The notes: generated by a model not told the origin, from the letters alone. Positions 39,197-48,790 are shown, counted from the stretch's first letter. The stretch: 64,000 nt of DNA from an uncultured Clostridia bacterium (GCA_947572415.1 CANPBT010000001.1:31127-95126); one strand, 5' to 3'. Program-made: numbers and translations.

Positions 39197-41368
39197 ATGT
39201 ACGCAAAGGTAATAGTAGATATCGCCCATAGCCGGGTGGACAGGATTTTCGAGTATTCCTGCCCCGACTCGCTTGCGGCTGGCAGCAGGGTAAAGGTGCC
39301 CTTCGGGGGCAGAACGGTGGACGGCTTCGTCATAGGCGTAAGCCGTGCTTCTTCATATCCCGCCGAAAAACTCCGCCCCGTGTCGGCGGTTTTCGACGAA
39401 GCCCCCGCGATTCTTCCCGAGTGCCTCGAGCTTACCGAGCTCATTTCACGGCGATACCGCGTCCCGCAAGCGGCGGCTTTACGGCTGTTTCTGCCGTCCG
39501 AAATGCGTCAGGGTAAGGTACACGAAGCGTACAAAAAGTTCGCCGTTTTCGTGACCGACGAAATAAAGCTTCCCGCTTCGGCGAAAAAGCAGTCCGCCGC
39601 GCTCGGATATTTAAAAGAGGTCGGCGAGTGCGAGCTTGCGCCCCTTTGCGAAAAATTCGGCAGAGGCGCGATAAATTCGCTTTCGGATAAAGGCGCGGTT
39701 GAAATTCAGGCTCGCAAGATAACCCGTAACCCGTTCGGCGGGCTTTCGGGCGGTGGCGAAAAAAAGACGCTCACCCCCGCGCAGCTTTCTGCGCTCGAAA
39801 GCATAGAAAGCTCGGATAAACAAATTCATTTAATCCACGGCGTAACGGGCAGCGGCAAAACGGAAATTTATCTGAACGTAATCGACGGGCAGCTCCGCCG
39901 CGGCAAAACCGCCATATTCCTGGTGCCTGAAATTTCGCTTACCCCGCAGATGCTTTCACAGCTGCGCTCGCGGTTCGGCGGCGCGGCGGCAATCCTGCAC
40001 AGCGGGCTTTCCGCGGGCGAAAGGTTCGACGAGTGGTGGCGGTTGCGCTCGGGCGAGGCGAAAATAGCAGTAGGCGCGAGGAGCGCGGTGTTCGCCCCGC
40101 TTGAAAATATAGGCGCGATAATAATCGACGAGGAGCACGACTCTTCTTATATCAGCGAATCCGCGCCGCGCTATTCCACTTTCGAGATAGCCGAAATGCG
40201 CGCAAGGTACAACGGCGCCAAGCTCGTCCTCGGCAGCGCGACCCCGTCGGTGGAAACGTACGTAAGGGCTAAGGACGGGGAGCTCGGGCTGATTACGCTT
40301 ACCGAACGCATTAACGGCAATCCCATGCCGGAGATTATAATTTCGGATATGCGCAAGGAGGTCAGGCGGGGCAACAACACGGGTTTTTCGCTCGCGCTCA
40401 GAGAGGAGCTCGATAAAACGCTGTCGGACGGCAATCAGGCGATTATATACCTCAACAGGCGTGGTTACTCCCGCACGGTTTTATGCCGCGACTGCGGCTA
40501 CGTCGCCAAGTGCGAAAACTGCGACGTCACGCTCACATATCACAGCGAGGACAACTGCCTCAAATGCCACTATTGCGGCGCGAAATACCGCATGCTTACC
40601 GCCTGCCCCGACTGCGGCGGCAGACACGTACTGTATAACGGCACGGGCACGCAGAGGGTGGTTGCGGATTTAAAGTCGCTTTTTCCGTCCGCGAGAATAC
40701 TGCGTATGGACAACGATACCGTCAGCGGCAAGGACGGGCATTATAAAATACTCAAAAAATTTGCCGAAAGGCAAGCGGATATACTTGTCGGAACGCAGAT
40801 GATTGCAAAGGGGCACGACTTCCCGTCGGTAACGCTCGTGGGTATACTCGACGCGGATATGAGCCTGCACTTTTCGGATTACAGAAGCGGAGAGCGAACC
40901 TTTCAGCTCATAACCCAGGTTGCGGGCAGGAGCGGGCGCGCGGGCGATAAGGGCAAGGTTGTGCTTCAAACCTATTCGCCGGAAAATTACATTTTGCGTT
41001 ACGCGGCGAGTTACGATTACAACGGCTTTTTCGACAACGAAATCGCGCTTCGCAAAGCCACCGGCTTTCCTCCGTATTCGCTGATTTGCAGGGTTATGGT
41101 TACCTCCGAGGACGGCGACGCCGCATTACAAACCCTCAAAAGCGTGTTTTTCGCGGTGGAGGATTTGCGCAAAGCCGCGCCGGGCGAATTTATATTTTTA
41201 AACAAAATGCACTCGCCCATAAAAAAGATACAGGGCAAAATCCGCTATCAGGTTTTAATGCGGCTTCAAAGCAAGGCGATGCTTGAAAAAATTTACGATA
41301 TCGCGGTTGCGAATTCGTCGGGCGATTGTTTGGTCTACGTGGAAGAAAATCCCGTAAACTTATCATAA
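39197..41368 (+). CDS. priA: Primosomal replication-restart helicase PriA
   Basis: A 723-residue superfamily-2 helicase restarting stalled forks. The N-terminal 3'-DNA-binding domain begins MYAKVIVDIAHSRVDRIFEY; Walker A GVTGSGKTEIY is near residue 226, the DEEH box follows, and eight cysteines (CRDCGYVAKCENC ... CLKCHYC ... CPDCGG) bind two zincs. The start at 39197 is the family N-terminus. Confidence 0.95.
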   Translation: MYAKVIVDIAHSRVDRIFEYSCPDSLAAGSRVKVPFGGRTVDGFVIGVSRASSYPAEKLRPVSAVFDEAPAILPECLELTELISRRYRVPQAAALRLFLPSEMRQGKVHEAYKKFAVFVTDEIKLPASAKKQSAALGYLKEVGECELAPLCEKFGRGAINSLSDKGAVEIQARKITRNPFGGLSGGGEKKTLTPAQLSALESIESSDKQIHLIHGVTGSGKTEIYLNVIDGQLRRGKTAIFLVPEISLTPQMLSQLRSRFGGAAAILHSGLSAGERFDEWWRLRSGEAKIAVGARSAVFAPLENIGAIIIDEEHDSSYISESAPRYSTFEIAEMRARYNGAKLVLGSATPSVETYVRAKDGELGLITLTERINGNPMPEIIISDMRKEVRRGNNTGFSLALREELDKTLSDGNQAIIYLNRRGYSRTVLCRDCGYVAKCENCDVTLTYHSEDNCLKCHYCGAKYRMLTACPDCGGRHVLYNGTGTQRVVADLKSLFPSARILRMDNDTVSGKDGHYKILKKFAERQADILVGTQMIAKGHDFPSVTLVGILDADMSLHFSDYRSGERTFQLITQVAGRSGRAGDKGKVVLQTYSPENYILRYAASYDYNGFFDNEIALRKATGFPPYSLICRVMVTSEDGDAALQTLKSVFFAVEDLRKAAPGEFIFLNKMHSPIKKIQGKIRYQVLMRLQSKAMLEKIYDIAVANSSGDCLVYVEENPVNLS

Positions 41369-41370
41369 AA

Positions 41371-41400
41371 AAGGCTTCCCCTCGGGAGCGGGTGATGAGG
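41371..41400. repeat. Family-A repeat remnant
   Basis: AGGCTTCCCCTCGGGAGCGG followed by GTGATGAGG; a shortened unit before def, which has its own AAGGAG site. Confidence 0.55.
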
Positions 41401-41430
41401 GGCAATAAACTATAATTTAAGGAGCGACAT

Positions 41431-41898
41431 ATGTCGAGATTATTTGTAGTGCAGACGGGCGACCCCGTTTTAAGGCAAAAATGTACCGAAGTAAAAAGCT
41501 TTAACGAAAAGCTGTGGAAGCTTTTGGACGATATGAAGGAGACGGTCCGCGCCGAGAACGGCGCGGGGCTTGCCGCGCCGCAGATAGGTCTTCCCGAGCG
41601 GGTTGTGGTTATAGACGTGGAGGAAGGGTTTTTCGAAATGGTCAATCCCGTAATCCTTTTTTCCAAGGGCGAGCAGACCGGCCCCGAGGGCTGCCTTTCG
41701 GTAAAGGGCAAGCAGGGTACGGTTACCCGCCCCGACAAGGTCAAAGCCGAGTACCGCGACCGTTACGGTAAAAAACACAAGCTGACCGCCGTAGGGTTTT
41801 TCGCGCGCGCGGTCTGCCACGAGCTCGACCACCTCGACGGCGTTTTATACACCGACAGGGCGAACGAACTTTACAACGTGGATATAGAAGAAGATTAA
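41431..41898 (+). CDS. def: Peptide deformylase
   Basis: A 155-residue metalloenzyme removing N-terminal formyl groups. All three motifs are visible: GAGLAAPQIG near residue 45, EGCLSV near 90 and the metal-binding HELDHLDG near 130. Located before fmt, its functional counterpart. Confidence 0.96.
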   Translation: MSRLFVVQTGDPVLRQKCTEVKSFNEKLWKLLDDMKETVRAENGAGLAAPQIGLPERVVVIDVEEGFFEMVNPVILFSKGEQTGPEGCLSVKGKQGTVTRPDKVKAEYRDRYGKKHKLTAVGFFARAVCHELDHLDGVLYTDRANELYNVDIEED

Positions 41899-41908
41899 CG
41901 AAGGTGAT

Positions 41909-42025
41909 GTAACCTTCACCGCTTCGCAAGCTTCGCGGAGTTTCCCCTTTGGGGAAGCTTGACACTATTGCAGCCTTCCCTTTTGGGGAAGGTGTCTTGC
42001 CCGCGTAGGGTAAGACGGATGAGGT
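41909..42025. repeat. Family-A repeats supplying the fmt ribosome-binding site
   Basis: Two units: a degenerate one (41909-41965) and a full one (about 41973-42024) with CTTCCCTTTTGGGGAAGG, GTGTC, a TTGCCC hairpin and GGATGAGGT. The terminal GAGGT lies 6-7 nt before the fmt ATG and is its only Shine-Dalgarno. Confidence 0.8.
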
Positions 42026-42030
42026 ATATT

Positions 42031-42942
42031 ATGAAAATAGTTTTTGCGGGTTCGCCGGGATACGCCGTGCCTGCGCTCGAAGCCCTATTTAAGGAGTACG
42101 GCGTTGCTGCGGTTATAACCCAGCCCGACAAGCCGTTCGGCAGAAAAAAAACTCTCGCTCCAACCCCCGTAAAGTCGAGGGCGGCGGAGCTCGGCTTGCC
42201 CGTCTACGACTTTGCAAAAATCCGCGAGCACGTAAATGAGCTCAAAAACCTCGCCGCCGATATTATGGTTACCTGCGCCTACGGCCAGCTTTTGACTGAG
42301 GAGGTGCTTGCCTGCTTCCCGAAAGGGGTATGGAATCTGCACGCCTCGCTGTTGCCCAGGTTCCGCGGCGCTTCGCCCATTCAGTCGGCTATATCCGCGG
42401 GCGAAACGCATACGGGCGTCACGGTAATGAAAACCGAGCTGTCGCTCGATACGGGCGGCATATTGCTTGTCAAACGCTGCGAAATAGGCGATATGACCTG
42501 CGGCGAGCTGTCTAAAAAGCTTTCTTCTCTTTCCGCGGAAGCCGCCGTCGAGGCGGTCGCGCTTATTCAAAGCGGGCAGACCCAGCTTCTCGTTCAGGAC
42601 GAAGCAAAGGCCACGCTTTGCAAAAAAGTGAATAAAGCCGACGGGAAGATAAATTTTTCAAGTTCGCCCGAGCATATATGCCGCTTAATCCGCGCGTTTA
42701 ACCCCGAACCCCTCGCTTATTGCATGCAGGGCGGAAACGTGCTGAATATATTGAGGGCGCAGCCTTTCGATGCGCAAGGCGAAATAGGCGCGGTAATATG
42801 CGCCGACAAACGCGGTATTGCGGTGGGCTGCGGCGGCGGAGCTATACTCATTGAGGAGCTTCAACCTGCGGGCGGCAAAAAAATGAGCGCGGCGGACTAT
42901 GTTAACGGCAGAAAGATAAAGGCGGGCGATATACTTGACTAA
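42031..42942 (+). CDS. fmt: Methionyl-tRNA formyltransferase
   Basis: A 303-residue enzyme formylating initiator Met-tRNA from 10-formyl-THF. It has MKIVFAGSPGYAVP, the folate-site HASLLPRFRGASPIQSAI (catalytic Asn/His/Asp region) and the SLDTGGILL segment, with a C-terminal OB-like domain. The start at 42031 uses the repeat-derived GAGG. It overlaps rsmB by 8 nt. Confidence 0.95.
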   Translation: MKIVFAGSPGYAVPALEALFKEYGVAAVITQPDKPFGRKKTLAPTPVKSRAAELGLPVYDFAKIREHVNELKNLAADIMVTCAYGQLLTEEVLACFPKGVWNLHASLLPRFRGASPIQSAISAGETHTGVTVMKTELSLDTGGILLVKRCEIGDMTCGELSKKLSSLSAEAAVEAVALIQSGQTQLLVQDEAKATLCKKVNKADGKINFSSSPEHICRLIRAFNPEPLAYCMQGGNVLNILRAQPFDAQGEIGAVICADKRGIAVGCGGGAILIEELQPAGGKKMSAADYVNGRKIKAGDILD

Positions 42943-44161
42943 CCCTATATGCGACCCGTATTTAATACTCGACAAGGTATACAGAGAGGGCAAATATTTA
43001 AAGCAGGCGATAGCCGACGCTCCGATAGAGCCATTAAACAGGGCACGCACGGTTAAAATTTGCTACGGTGTAATGGAAAAGGATATTTACCTCGCGCATA
43101 TTATCGGGGCAAACACAAAAAAACCCCCGAAATCCGCCGTCAGGATTATACTTAAAATCGCGCTGTATATGTTGGAGTTTATGGACAAGCACGACTATAT
43201 GGTCGTGGACAGCGCGGTGGAATTCGTAAAAAAGCTGGGCAAAGACGGGGCGGCCGGCTTTGTTAACGCCTTTTTACGCTCTTATAAAATCCCGCCGCTG
43301 CCCGAAAAAACGGACGAAAGACTTTCGGTGGAATGCTCTGCGCCGCTATGGCTCGTCAAAAAGCTGAGGCGCAGCTACAAGGGCGAGGCGGCGGATATAT
43401 TAGTCGCCCCGTCGCGGGGCGTGTGCGTGCGCTTTGTCCGCGGCGAAAAGGAGTATCTTAAAAAAGAGCATATAACGACCCCCTTTGAAAACGTATATAT
43501 TTTCGACAGCTTTGTGCGCGACGAAAATTTTCTGTCGGGCGGGTATACCTTTCAGTCGGTGGGTTCGGCGGCGATTTGTTCGGTTATAGCCCCGTGCGAA
43601 AAACTGCTCGACGCGTGCGCCGCCCCCGGCGGCAAGTCGGTGCTTTTGTCCGCAAAGTGCAAAAGCGTCACCGCGTGCGAGCTGCACCCGCACAGAGTTG
43701 AGCTTATCGAAAGCTATAAAAGCAGAATGGGAGTAAATAACGTGACGGCGGTGCAGGCGGATTCCTCCGTGTTCAACCCCGAATACGAAAATTCGTTCGA
43801 CGGGGTTTTGTGCGACGTGCCCTGTTCGGGTACGGGCGTAATAAACGAAAACCCCGATATAAAATATTTCCGCATGGAAGAGAGCGTGGAGGAGCTGAAT
43901 AAAATCCAGCTTGCCATTTTGGAAAACTGTTCGCGATACGTAAAGGCGGGCGGCAGGCTTTACTACTCCACGTGTTCGGTTCTGCCCGAGGAAAACGACA
44001 GCATAGTTTTCGCGTTTCTTAAAAAGCACCCCGAATACGTACTTGAAATCCCCGACTGCGCGCTCGCGCACAGAAAAACAAAATTCGGCTTGCAGTTTTT
44101 ACCGCACATTTCCCTCGGCGCGGGATTTTTCGTTTCGGCATTCGTAAAGGAGCAACTATGA
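42935..44161 (+). CDS. rsmB: 16S rRNA m5C967 methyltransferase RsmB
   Basis: A 408-residue enzyme with an N-terminal NusB-like helical domain (residues 1-130) and a SAM methyltransferase domain: SAM motif LLDACAAPGGKS near residue 228 and the catalytic cysteine in DVPCSGTG near residue 290. The TTG start lies inside fmt. The end overlaps the following hydrolase ATG. Confidence 0.93.
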   Translation: MTNPICDPYLILDKVYREGKYLKQAIADAPIEPLNRARTVKICYGVMEKDIYLAHIIGANTKKPPKSAVRIILKIALYMLEFMDKHDYMVVDSAVEFVKKLGKDGAAGFVNAFLRSYKIPPLPEKTDERLSVECSAPLWLVKKLRRSYKGEAADILVAPSRGVCVRFVRGEKEYLKKEHITTPFENVYIFDSFVRDENFLSGGYTFQSVGSAAICSVIAPCEKLLDACAAPGGKSVLLSAKCKSVTACELHPHRVELIESYKSRMGVNNVTAVQADSSVFNPEYENSFDGVLCDVPCSGTGVINENPDIKYFRMEESVEELNKIQLAILENCSRYVKAGGRLYYSTCSVLPEENDSIVFAFLKKHPEYVLEIPDCALAHRKTKFGLQFLPHISLGAGFFVSAFVKEQL

Positions 44162-45132
44162 ACAAAGCAAGGAAAAATTACATAAAAAGCTGCGAAGTAT
44201 CCGAAGTGGCGGAGTTTACTCTCGGCGGGTACAGGCAGAAAGTGCTTATAGAAGGCAAAACAAAGAATCTGCCCGTAGTGATAACCCTGCACGGAGGGCC
44301 GGGGTCGCCGGTGCCCTTTTCGGTTGGTTGCAGGGGGCTTTTCCCCGAATGGACGGACAGGGCGGTTATGGTTTATTGGGATCAGTTAGGTTGCGGAATA
44401 AATAACCGCAAGCTTGACGACGGGTTTACTATACGGAGCTTTGTCGATATGACCTGCGAACTTGTTTCGATAATAAAGCAAAAATTTCCCGATAATAAAT
44501 TGTTTTTATTCGGCGTAAGCTGGGGCAGTATACTTACCCTCAACGCCGCCGCGCGCCTGCCCGAAATTATTGACGGCGTATTGGTTTACGGTCAGCTATT
44601 AAAAAACGTTTTCTTCAATCAGGAAATTGCCGCACTGTTCGACTCCGCAGCGAAAAAGGCTAAAAGCGGAGTGCAAAAAATACTTGCAACGGGCAAGGAC
44701 TGTGAATACGCAGTGTTGGAAAACAACCTTAAAAAGCTGTTCAAGCTTTTAAATACGCATACCGACGCATATTTTAACAAAAATTCGCCGCGCGCGCCGA
44801 TGGGTAAAATAGTGAAGGGGCTTTTGACGAGTCCGGACTATTCGTTCAAAGATTTTTCTGCCGTTGTGAAAAACGGTTATAAATATAACAAAACGCTGTG
44901 GCGCGAAATACTGAATATGGACTTAACGCCGCTTTTAAACGAAGTTAACGTTAAATACGTAATTATGCAGGGCGAAACCGACGCGGTTGCTTCCACCAAA
45001 ACGGCATTGAATGCCGTTGAAAGCCGCGATAATAAAAACGTGACCGTAAAAGTAGTTAAAAATTCGGGGCATATGCCGTCGGCCGATGCAATGGACGAGA
45101 TATTCACGCAGTTGTGCGAACTTATAAAATGA
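44158..45132 (+). CDS. Alpha/beta hydrolase, proline iminopeptidase-like
   Basis: A 324-residue serine hydrolase inserted between rsmB and rlmN. It shows TLHGGPGSP (the oxyanion HGGPG of prolyl aminopeptidases), the nucleophile elbow GVSWGS, the acid in MQGETDAVAS and the base in NSGHMPS. It overlaps both neighbours by 4 nt, so it is fully integrated in the operon, though this position is not standard. Substrate unknown. Confidence 0.82.
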   Translation: MNKARKNYIKSCEVSEVAEFTLGGYRQKVLIEGKTKNLPVVITLHGGPGSPVPFSVGCRGLFPEWTDRAVMVYWDQLGCGINNRKLDDGFTIRSFVDMTCELVSIIKQKFPDNKLFLFGVSWGSILTLNAAARLPEIIDGVLVYGQLLKNVFFNQEIAALFDSAAKKAKSGVQKILATGKDCEYAVLENNLKKLFKLLNTHTDAYFNKNSPRAPMGKIVKGLLTSPDYSFKDFSAVVKNGYKYNKTLWREILNMDLTPLLNEVNVKYVIMQGETDAVASTKTALNAVESRDNKNVTVKVVKNSGHMPSADAMDEIFTQLCELIK

Positions 45133-46178
45133 AAAGTATCTTACAGGATTTAAGCTTCGAAGAGCTGGAAAACTTAACAATTTCTCTCGGCGAAAAAAAA
45201 TTCCGTGCAAAACAGCTTTACGACGGGCTTATGCGCGGCAAAAAAATTTCCGAAATAAACGTAACCCCGCAGCTGAGGTCGTCGCTTTTAAACGAGTACG
45301 AGGACGTGCCCGTTAAAATCATAAAAACCCTGACTTCCTCCGACGGCACGGAAAAGTATCTTTTTTCGCTTGCCGACGGCAACGTAATCGAGGGCGTGTT
45401 TATGCGGTACAAGTACGGCAACACACAGTGCGTGTCCACGCAGGTCGGCTGCCGTATGGGCTGTAAGTTCTGCGCAAGCACGCTCGGCGGACTTGTGCGC
45501 AACCTCACCTCGGGGGAAATCCTCTGTCAGATTCTCGCGGTGAACGCTTTGCACGGCGGCGACGGAAAGAAGCGCGCCGTAACGAACGTCGTACTTATGG
45601 GCAGCGGCGAGCCGCTCGATAACTACGACAATACCGTAAAGTTTTTGAAAAACGTTTCCGCGGAGGGCGGCATAAATATTTCACCGAGGAATATTTCTCT
45701 TTCAACCTGCGGCGTCGTGCCAGGGATATATTCTCTCGCGGACGAAGGGCTGCCCGTAAATTTAACCATTTCACTGCACCAGACAACGGACGAGGGGCGT
45801 GCCCGCACAATGCCTGTTGCGAAAAAGTATTCGATTGCCGAAATTTTAAAGGCGTGCGAATATTACTTCGAAAAGACGGGCAGAAGATATATTTTCGAGT
45901 ATTCGCTTATAGACGGCGAAAACTGCGAAAAAACAGACGCAGAGAGGCTTATCGCGCTTTTGAAGGGCAGGCCGTGCCACGTAAATCTGATACGGCTTAA
46001 CGAGGTAAAGGAGCGGAGTTTGAAAGCCGCGACGGACAGAGAGGCGTACGCGTTTGCCGCCATGCTCGAAAAGGGCGGGCTTTCGGCAACCGTAAGAAGA
46101 AGTATGGGGGCGGACGTGGGCGGCGCCTGCGGACAGCTTCGTGCAGGGTACTTAAAAGGAGAAAATTATGAAAGTTAA
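45129..46178 (+). CDS. rlmN: 23S rRNA/tRNA adenine-C2 methyltransferase RlmN
   Basis: A radical-SAM enzyme methylating A2503 of 23S rRNA and A37 of some tRNAs. It is 349 residues with the cluster motif CRMGCKFCAS near residue 113 and the conserved GSGEPLDNYDN. The start at ATG 45129 overlaps the hydrolase TGA. It overlaps rpe by 11 nt; the prpC-prkC-rsgA block usual here is absent. Confidence 0.96.
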   Translation: MKSILQDLSFEELENLTISLGEKKFRAKQLYDGLMRGKKISEINVTPQLRSSLLNEYEDVPVKIIKTLTSSDGTEKYLFSLADGNVIEGVFMRYKYGNTQCVSTQVGCRMGCKFCASTLGGLVRNLTSGEILCQILAVNALHGGDGKKRAVTNVVLMGSGEPLDNYDNTVKFLKNVSAEGGINISPRNISLSTCGVVPGIYSLADEGLPVNLTISLHQTTDEGRARTMPVAKKYSIAEILKACEYYFEKTGRRYIFEYSLIDGENCEKTDAERLIALLKGRPCHVNLIRLNEVKERSLKAATDREAYAFAAMLEKGGLSATVRRSMGADVGGACGQLRAGYLKGENYES

Positions 46179-46833
46179 AATAGCGCCTTCGATACTGTCG
46201 GCTGACTTTTCGGTAATGGGCGAAACGGTGAAAAAGCTCGAAGCGAGCGGCGCGGATTTGATTCACTGCGACGTTATGGACGGAAGTTTTGTAGAGCCTA
46301 TTACGTTCGGCGGGCAGATGATAAAAAATATCCGCCCCTTAACAAGGCTCCCGCTCGACGTGCACCTTATGATAGAGCACCCTAAAACGCAAATTAAATT
46401 TTTCGCCGAGGCCGGCGCGGATATAATCACGGTGCACTATAAAGCTTGCAAAAAAATATCGGATACCTATCTTAAAGAAACGCTCGCGCTTATTAAGTCC
46501 TACGGCGTAAAGTGCGGCGCGGTTGTCAACCCCGACGTGCCCGTCGAGAATATTTTCCCCGTATTCCCCTTATGCGATATGGTTTTGCTGATGTCGGTTT
46601 TTCCCGGCTACGGCGGTCAGAAATATATCCCCGAAGTTACGGAAAAAATAAAAAAGGCGCGGGAATATGCCCTTGCTATCGGCAAAGGCGATATGGATAT
46701 CGAGGTAGACGGCGGCGTTACCTCGGGCAACGCGAAAGAGATACGCGACGCGGGCGCGAACGTGCTTGTAGCGGGGTCGGCTGTGTTCAAATCAAGCGAT
46801 TGGGCTCATACCATCTCGGAGTTAAAAGCTTAA
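46168..46833 (+). CDS. rpe: Ribulose-phosphate 3-epimerase
   Basis: A 221-residue TIM-barrel epimerase of the pentose phosphate pathway. It shows IAPSILSADF, the metal-binding HCDVMDG and HLMIEHP, SVFPGYGGQ, and EVDGGVT near residue 177. AAAGGAG lies within the end of rlmN. Confidence 0.96.
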   Translation: MKVKIAPSILSADFSVMGETVKKLEASGADLIHCDVMDGSFVEPITFGGQMIKNIRPLTRLPLDVHLMIEHPKTQIKFFAEAGADIITVHYKACKKISDTYLKETLALIKSYGVKCGAVVNPDVPVENIFPVFPLCDMVLLMSVFPGYGGQKYIPEVTEKIKKAREYALAIGKGDMDIEVDGGVTSGNAKEIRDAGANVLVAGSAVFKSSDWAHTISELKA

Positions 46834-46844
46834 CCGAATTATAA

Positions 46845-46893
46845 TTCCCAAAAGGGGAAGGTGGCTTGCCCTTTTGGGCAAGCCGGATGAGGA
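46845..46893. repeat. Family-A repeat supplying the thiN ribosome-binding site
   Basis: TTCCCAAAAGGGGAAGG, then GCTTGCCC/GGGCAAGC hairpin and GGATGAGG, whose GAGG is 6 nt before the thiN ATG. Confidence 0.8.
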
Positions 46894-46898
46894 AAAAT

Positions 46899-47501
46899 AT
46901 GAAAGGCATACTTTTATTAAACGGCGAGCCGTATCCTTACGCGATTGACGCCGAGGGCGCGCTCGTATACTGCTGCGACGGCGCGTATTCCTGGGCGAAG
47001 GGCAGGGTGCGTATCGATAAAAACGTGGGCGACTTCGACTCGCTCAACGAGGTACCCATTCCTGCGCCGGAGGAAATATATCCCTCCGAAAAAAATTTCA
47101 CCGACGGCGAAATCGCGCTTTTCAAGCTCATTCGCGCCGGTGTGACCGAGTTGGAAATTTACGGCGGCGGAGGCGGCAGGGAGGATCATTTTCTCGGCAA
47201 CCTGCACCTTTTGTATCGTGCGGCAAGCTCGGGTGTGAAATGCCGTATGATAAATAAGGACAGCGTGATTTTCGCGGGGAGCGGCAAAATAGAGTTGAAC
47301 GCAATCCGCGGCAAAACCCTGTCGGTGTTACCTTTCGGCGCGCCGCTGCATATAATGGACAGTAGCGGGCTAAAATACTCATACCCGGAAGTCATAGGTT
47401 ACGGTGAATGCCGAGGAATTTCCAACGTAGCCGTAAACGACAGGGCTTTCGTGGAGGTTGAGGGTGTCGCGCTCGTAATAATAAACGGGGGTGAGGTATG
47501 A
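46899..47501 (+). CDS. thiN: Thiamine pyrophosphokinase
   Basis: A 200-residue enzyme converting thiamine to thiamine pyrophosphate. It has the two-part fold with CCDGAYSWA, VGDFDSL (metal/ATP site), FTDGEIAL and GGGGGREDHFLGNLHLL. It follows rpe as in Bacillus. The start at 46899 depends on the repeat-derived Shine-Dalgarno. Confidence 0.9.
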   Translation: MKGILLLNGEPYPYAIDAEGALVYCCDGAYSWAKGRVRIDKNVGDFDSLNEVPIPAPEEIYPSEKNFTDGEIALFKLIRAGVTELEIYGGGGGREDHFLGNLHLLYRAASSGVKCRMINKDSVIFAGSGKIELNAIRGKTLSVLPFGAPLHIMDSSGLKYSYPEVIGYGECRGISNVAVNDRAFVEVEGVALVIINGGEV

Positions 47502-47562
47502 CCATTATCTGCATAAAACCGCCCAGACCCGTGCGGTTTGTATTGAGGAAAATCTGTCGCAA

Positions 47563-48501
47563 ATGAGATATATCGATTTACATTGCGATACGCTTACCGC
47601 CGCGTGCGGCAGAGGCGTAGCGGTAGACGACCGCCGTTTGCAGGCGGGCGCGGCTCAACTCAATGAAAGCGAATGCGCGGCGCAGTGTTTTGCAATTTTT
47701 ACCGAGGGCGACTCCGCCGCGAACGATTTTTTCGGCTGTCTTGCGTTTTACGAAAAATGTGTAAACGACGGAAAATTTATCCCCGTGCTCAACGGCGCGG
47801 ACCTCGGGCGTTGCATAAAAAGCGGCGGCACGGGCGCGATACTCACCGTTGAAAATCTCGGGTTTCTGGAAGATATCGCCCGCCTCGGTGAGTTGTATTC
47901 GGCGGGCGTAAGAATGGCTTCGCTCGTATGGAATAACGAAAACAAGTTCGCTTATCCAAACCTCATCTTCGGCGCTGACGGCGCGCCTATTTTTTCCGCG
48001 CGCGAAAGCCGCGGCTTAAAGCCCGCGGGCAGGGCGGCGGTTGAAATGCTCGATAAGCTTAAAATAATAGTGGACGTATCCCACTTATCCGACGGCGGTG
48101 CGGACGAAATACTGAGCGGCAGAAAAATCCCCGCCGTGGCAAGCCACTCGGGCGCGGCGGGGGCGTGCCGCGTTTCGCGCAATCTTACCGACGTGCTCAT
48201 AAAAAAAATCGCCGACTGCGGCGGAGTTATAGGCATATATTATTGCAAGGATTTCCTAGGCGACGGCGATACGTTCGCTCGCGTGCTCGCTCATTTACAA
48301 CATATAATTAACGTCGGCGGCGAGGGCGTCGTTGCGTTGGGCAGCGACTTCGACGGCATACCCGCTCCGCCGGGGCTCGAAACATGCGAAAAGGTGCCCG
48401 CCCTTTTTGAGTATTTACAAGCCCGCGGTATAAGCGCGGCTACTCTCGAAAAGCTGTGCTATAAAAATTTTGCGCGTGTGTTCGAAGAAGTGTGCGGTTG
48501 A
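47563..48501 (+). CDS. M19 family membrane dipeptidase-like metallohydrolase
   Basis: A 312-residue protein of the renal-dipeptidase family. It has the N-terminal zinc motif DLHCDTL, the conserved VDVSHLSD, SHSGA and the late ALGSDFDGIPAPPG. It probably cleaves dipeptides, including D-amino-acid types. I chose ATG 47563; an open upstream extension to 47491 overlaps thiN and lacks family similarity. Confidence 0.88.
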   Translation: MRYIDLHCDTLTAACGRGVAVDDRRLQAGAAQLNESECAAQCFAIFTEGDSAANDFFGCLAFYEKCVNDGKFIPVLNGADLGRCIKSGGTGAILTVENLGFLEDIARLGELYSAGVRMASLVWNNENKFAYPNLIFGADGAPIFSARESRGLKPAGRAAVEMLDKLKIIVDVSHLSDGGADEILSGRKIPAVASHSGAAGACRVSRNLTDVLIKKIADCGGVIGIYYCKDFLGDGDTFARVLAHLQHIINVGGEGVVALGSDFDGIPAPPGLETCEKVPALFEYLQARGISAATLEKLCYKNFARVFEEVCG

Positions 48502-48521
48502 TAGGGTTAAAAAAATACAAT

Positions 48522-48552
48522 AAAAGCCCCGCAACGAAAGTTGCGGGGCTTC
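48522..48552. terminator. Bidirectional intrinsic terminator
   Basis: AAGCCCCGCAAC (48524-48535) with GTTGCGGGGCTT (48540-48551), GAAA tetraloop; between convergent dipeptidase and rpmB. Confidence 0.93.
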
Positions 48553-48568
48553 CCTTTTCAAATAAAAC

Positions 48569-48751
48569 TTATGCCCTTTCAACCGATTTAAGGCATCTTG
48601 CGCATACGTATCCCGTAACGGTTTTTCCTTCCGCAACGTATGATACTTTCTGGACGTTCGCTTTGAAAGTCCTTCTCGTTCTTCTCTTGGAATGGCTCAC
48701 GTTATTGCCCGACGTCTGACCTTTGCCGCAGACAGTACATACTCTCGACAT
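48569..48751 (-). CDS. rpmB: 50S ribosomal protein L28
   Basis: A 60-residue L28 of the zinc-binding type, with CTVCGKG at the start and CARC near the C-terminus. [16 protein letters not shown] is the typical core. It is on the opposite strand to its usual neighbours asp23 and fakA, with GGAGGTG before the ATG. Confidence 0.95.
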   Translation of the reverse strand: MSRVCTVCGKGQTSGNNVSHSKRRTRRTFKANVQKVSYVAEGKTVTGYVCARCLKSVERA

Positions 48752-48790
48752 ATATTTACACCTCCGTGTGATTGCTGAATTGACTTAACT

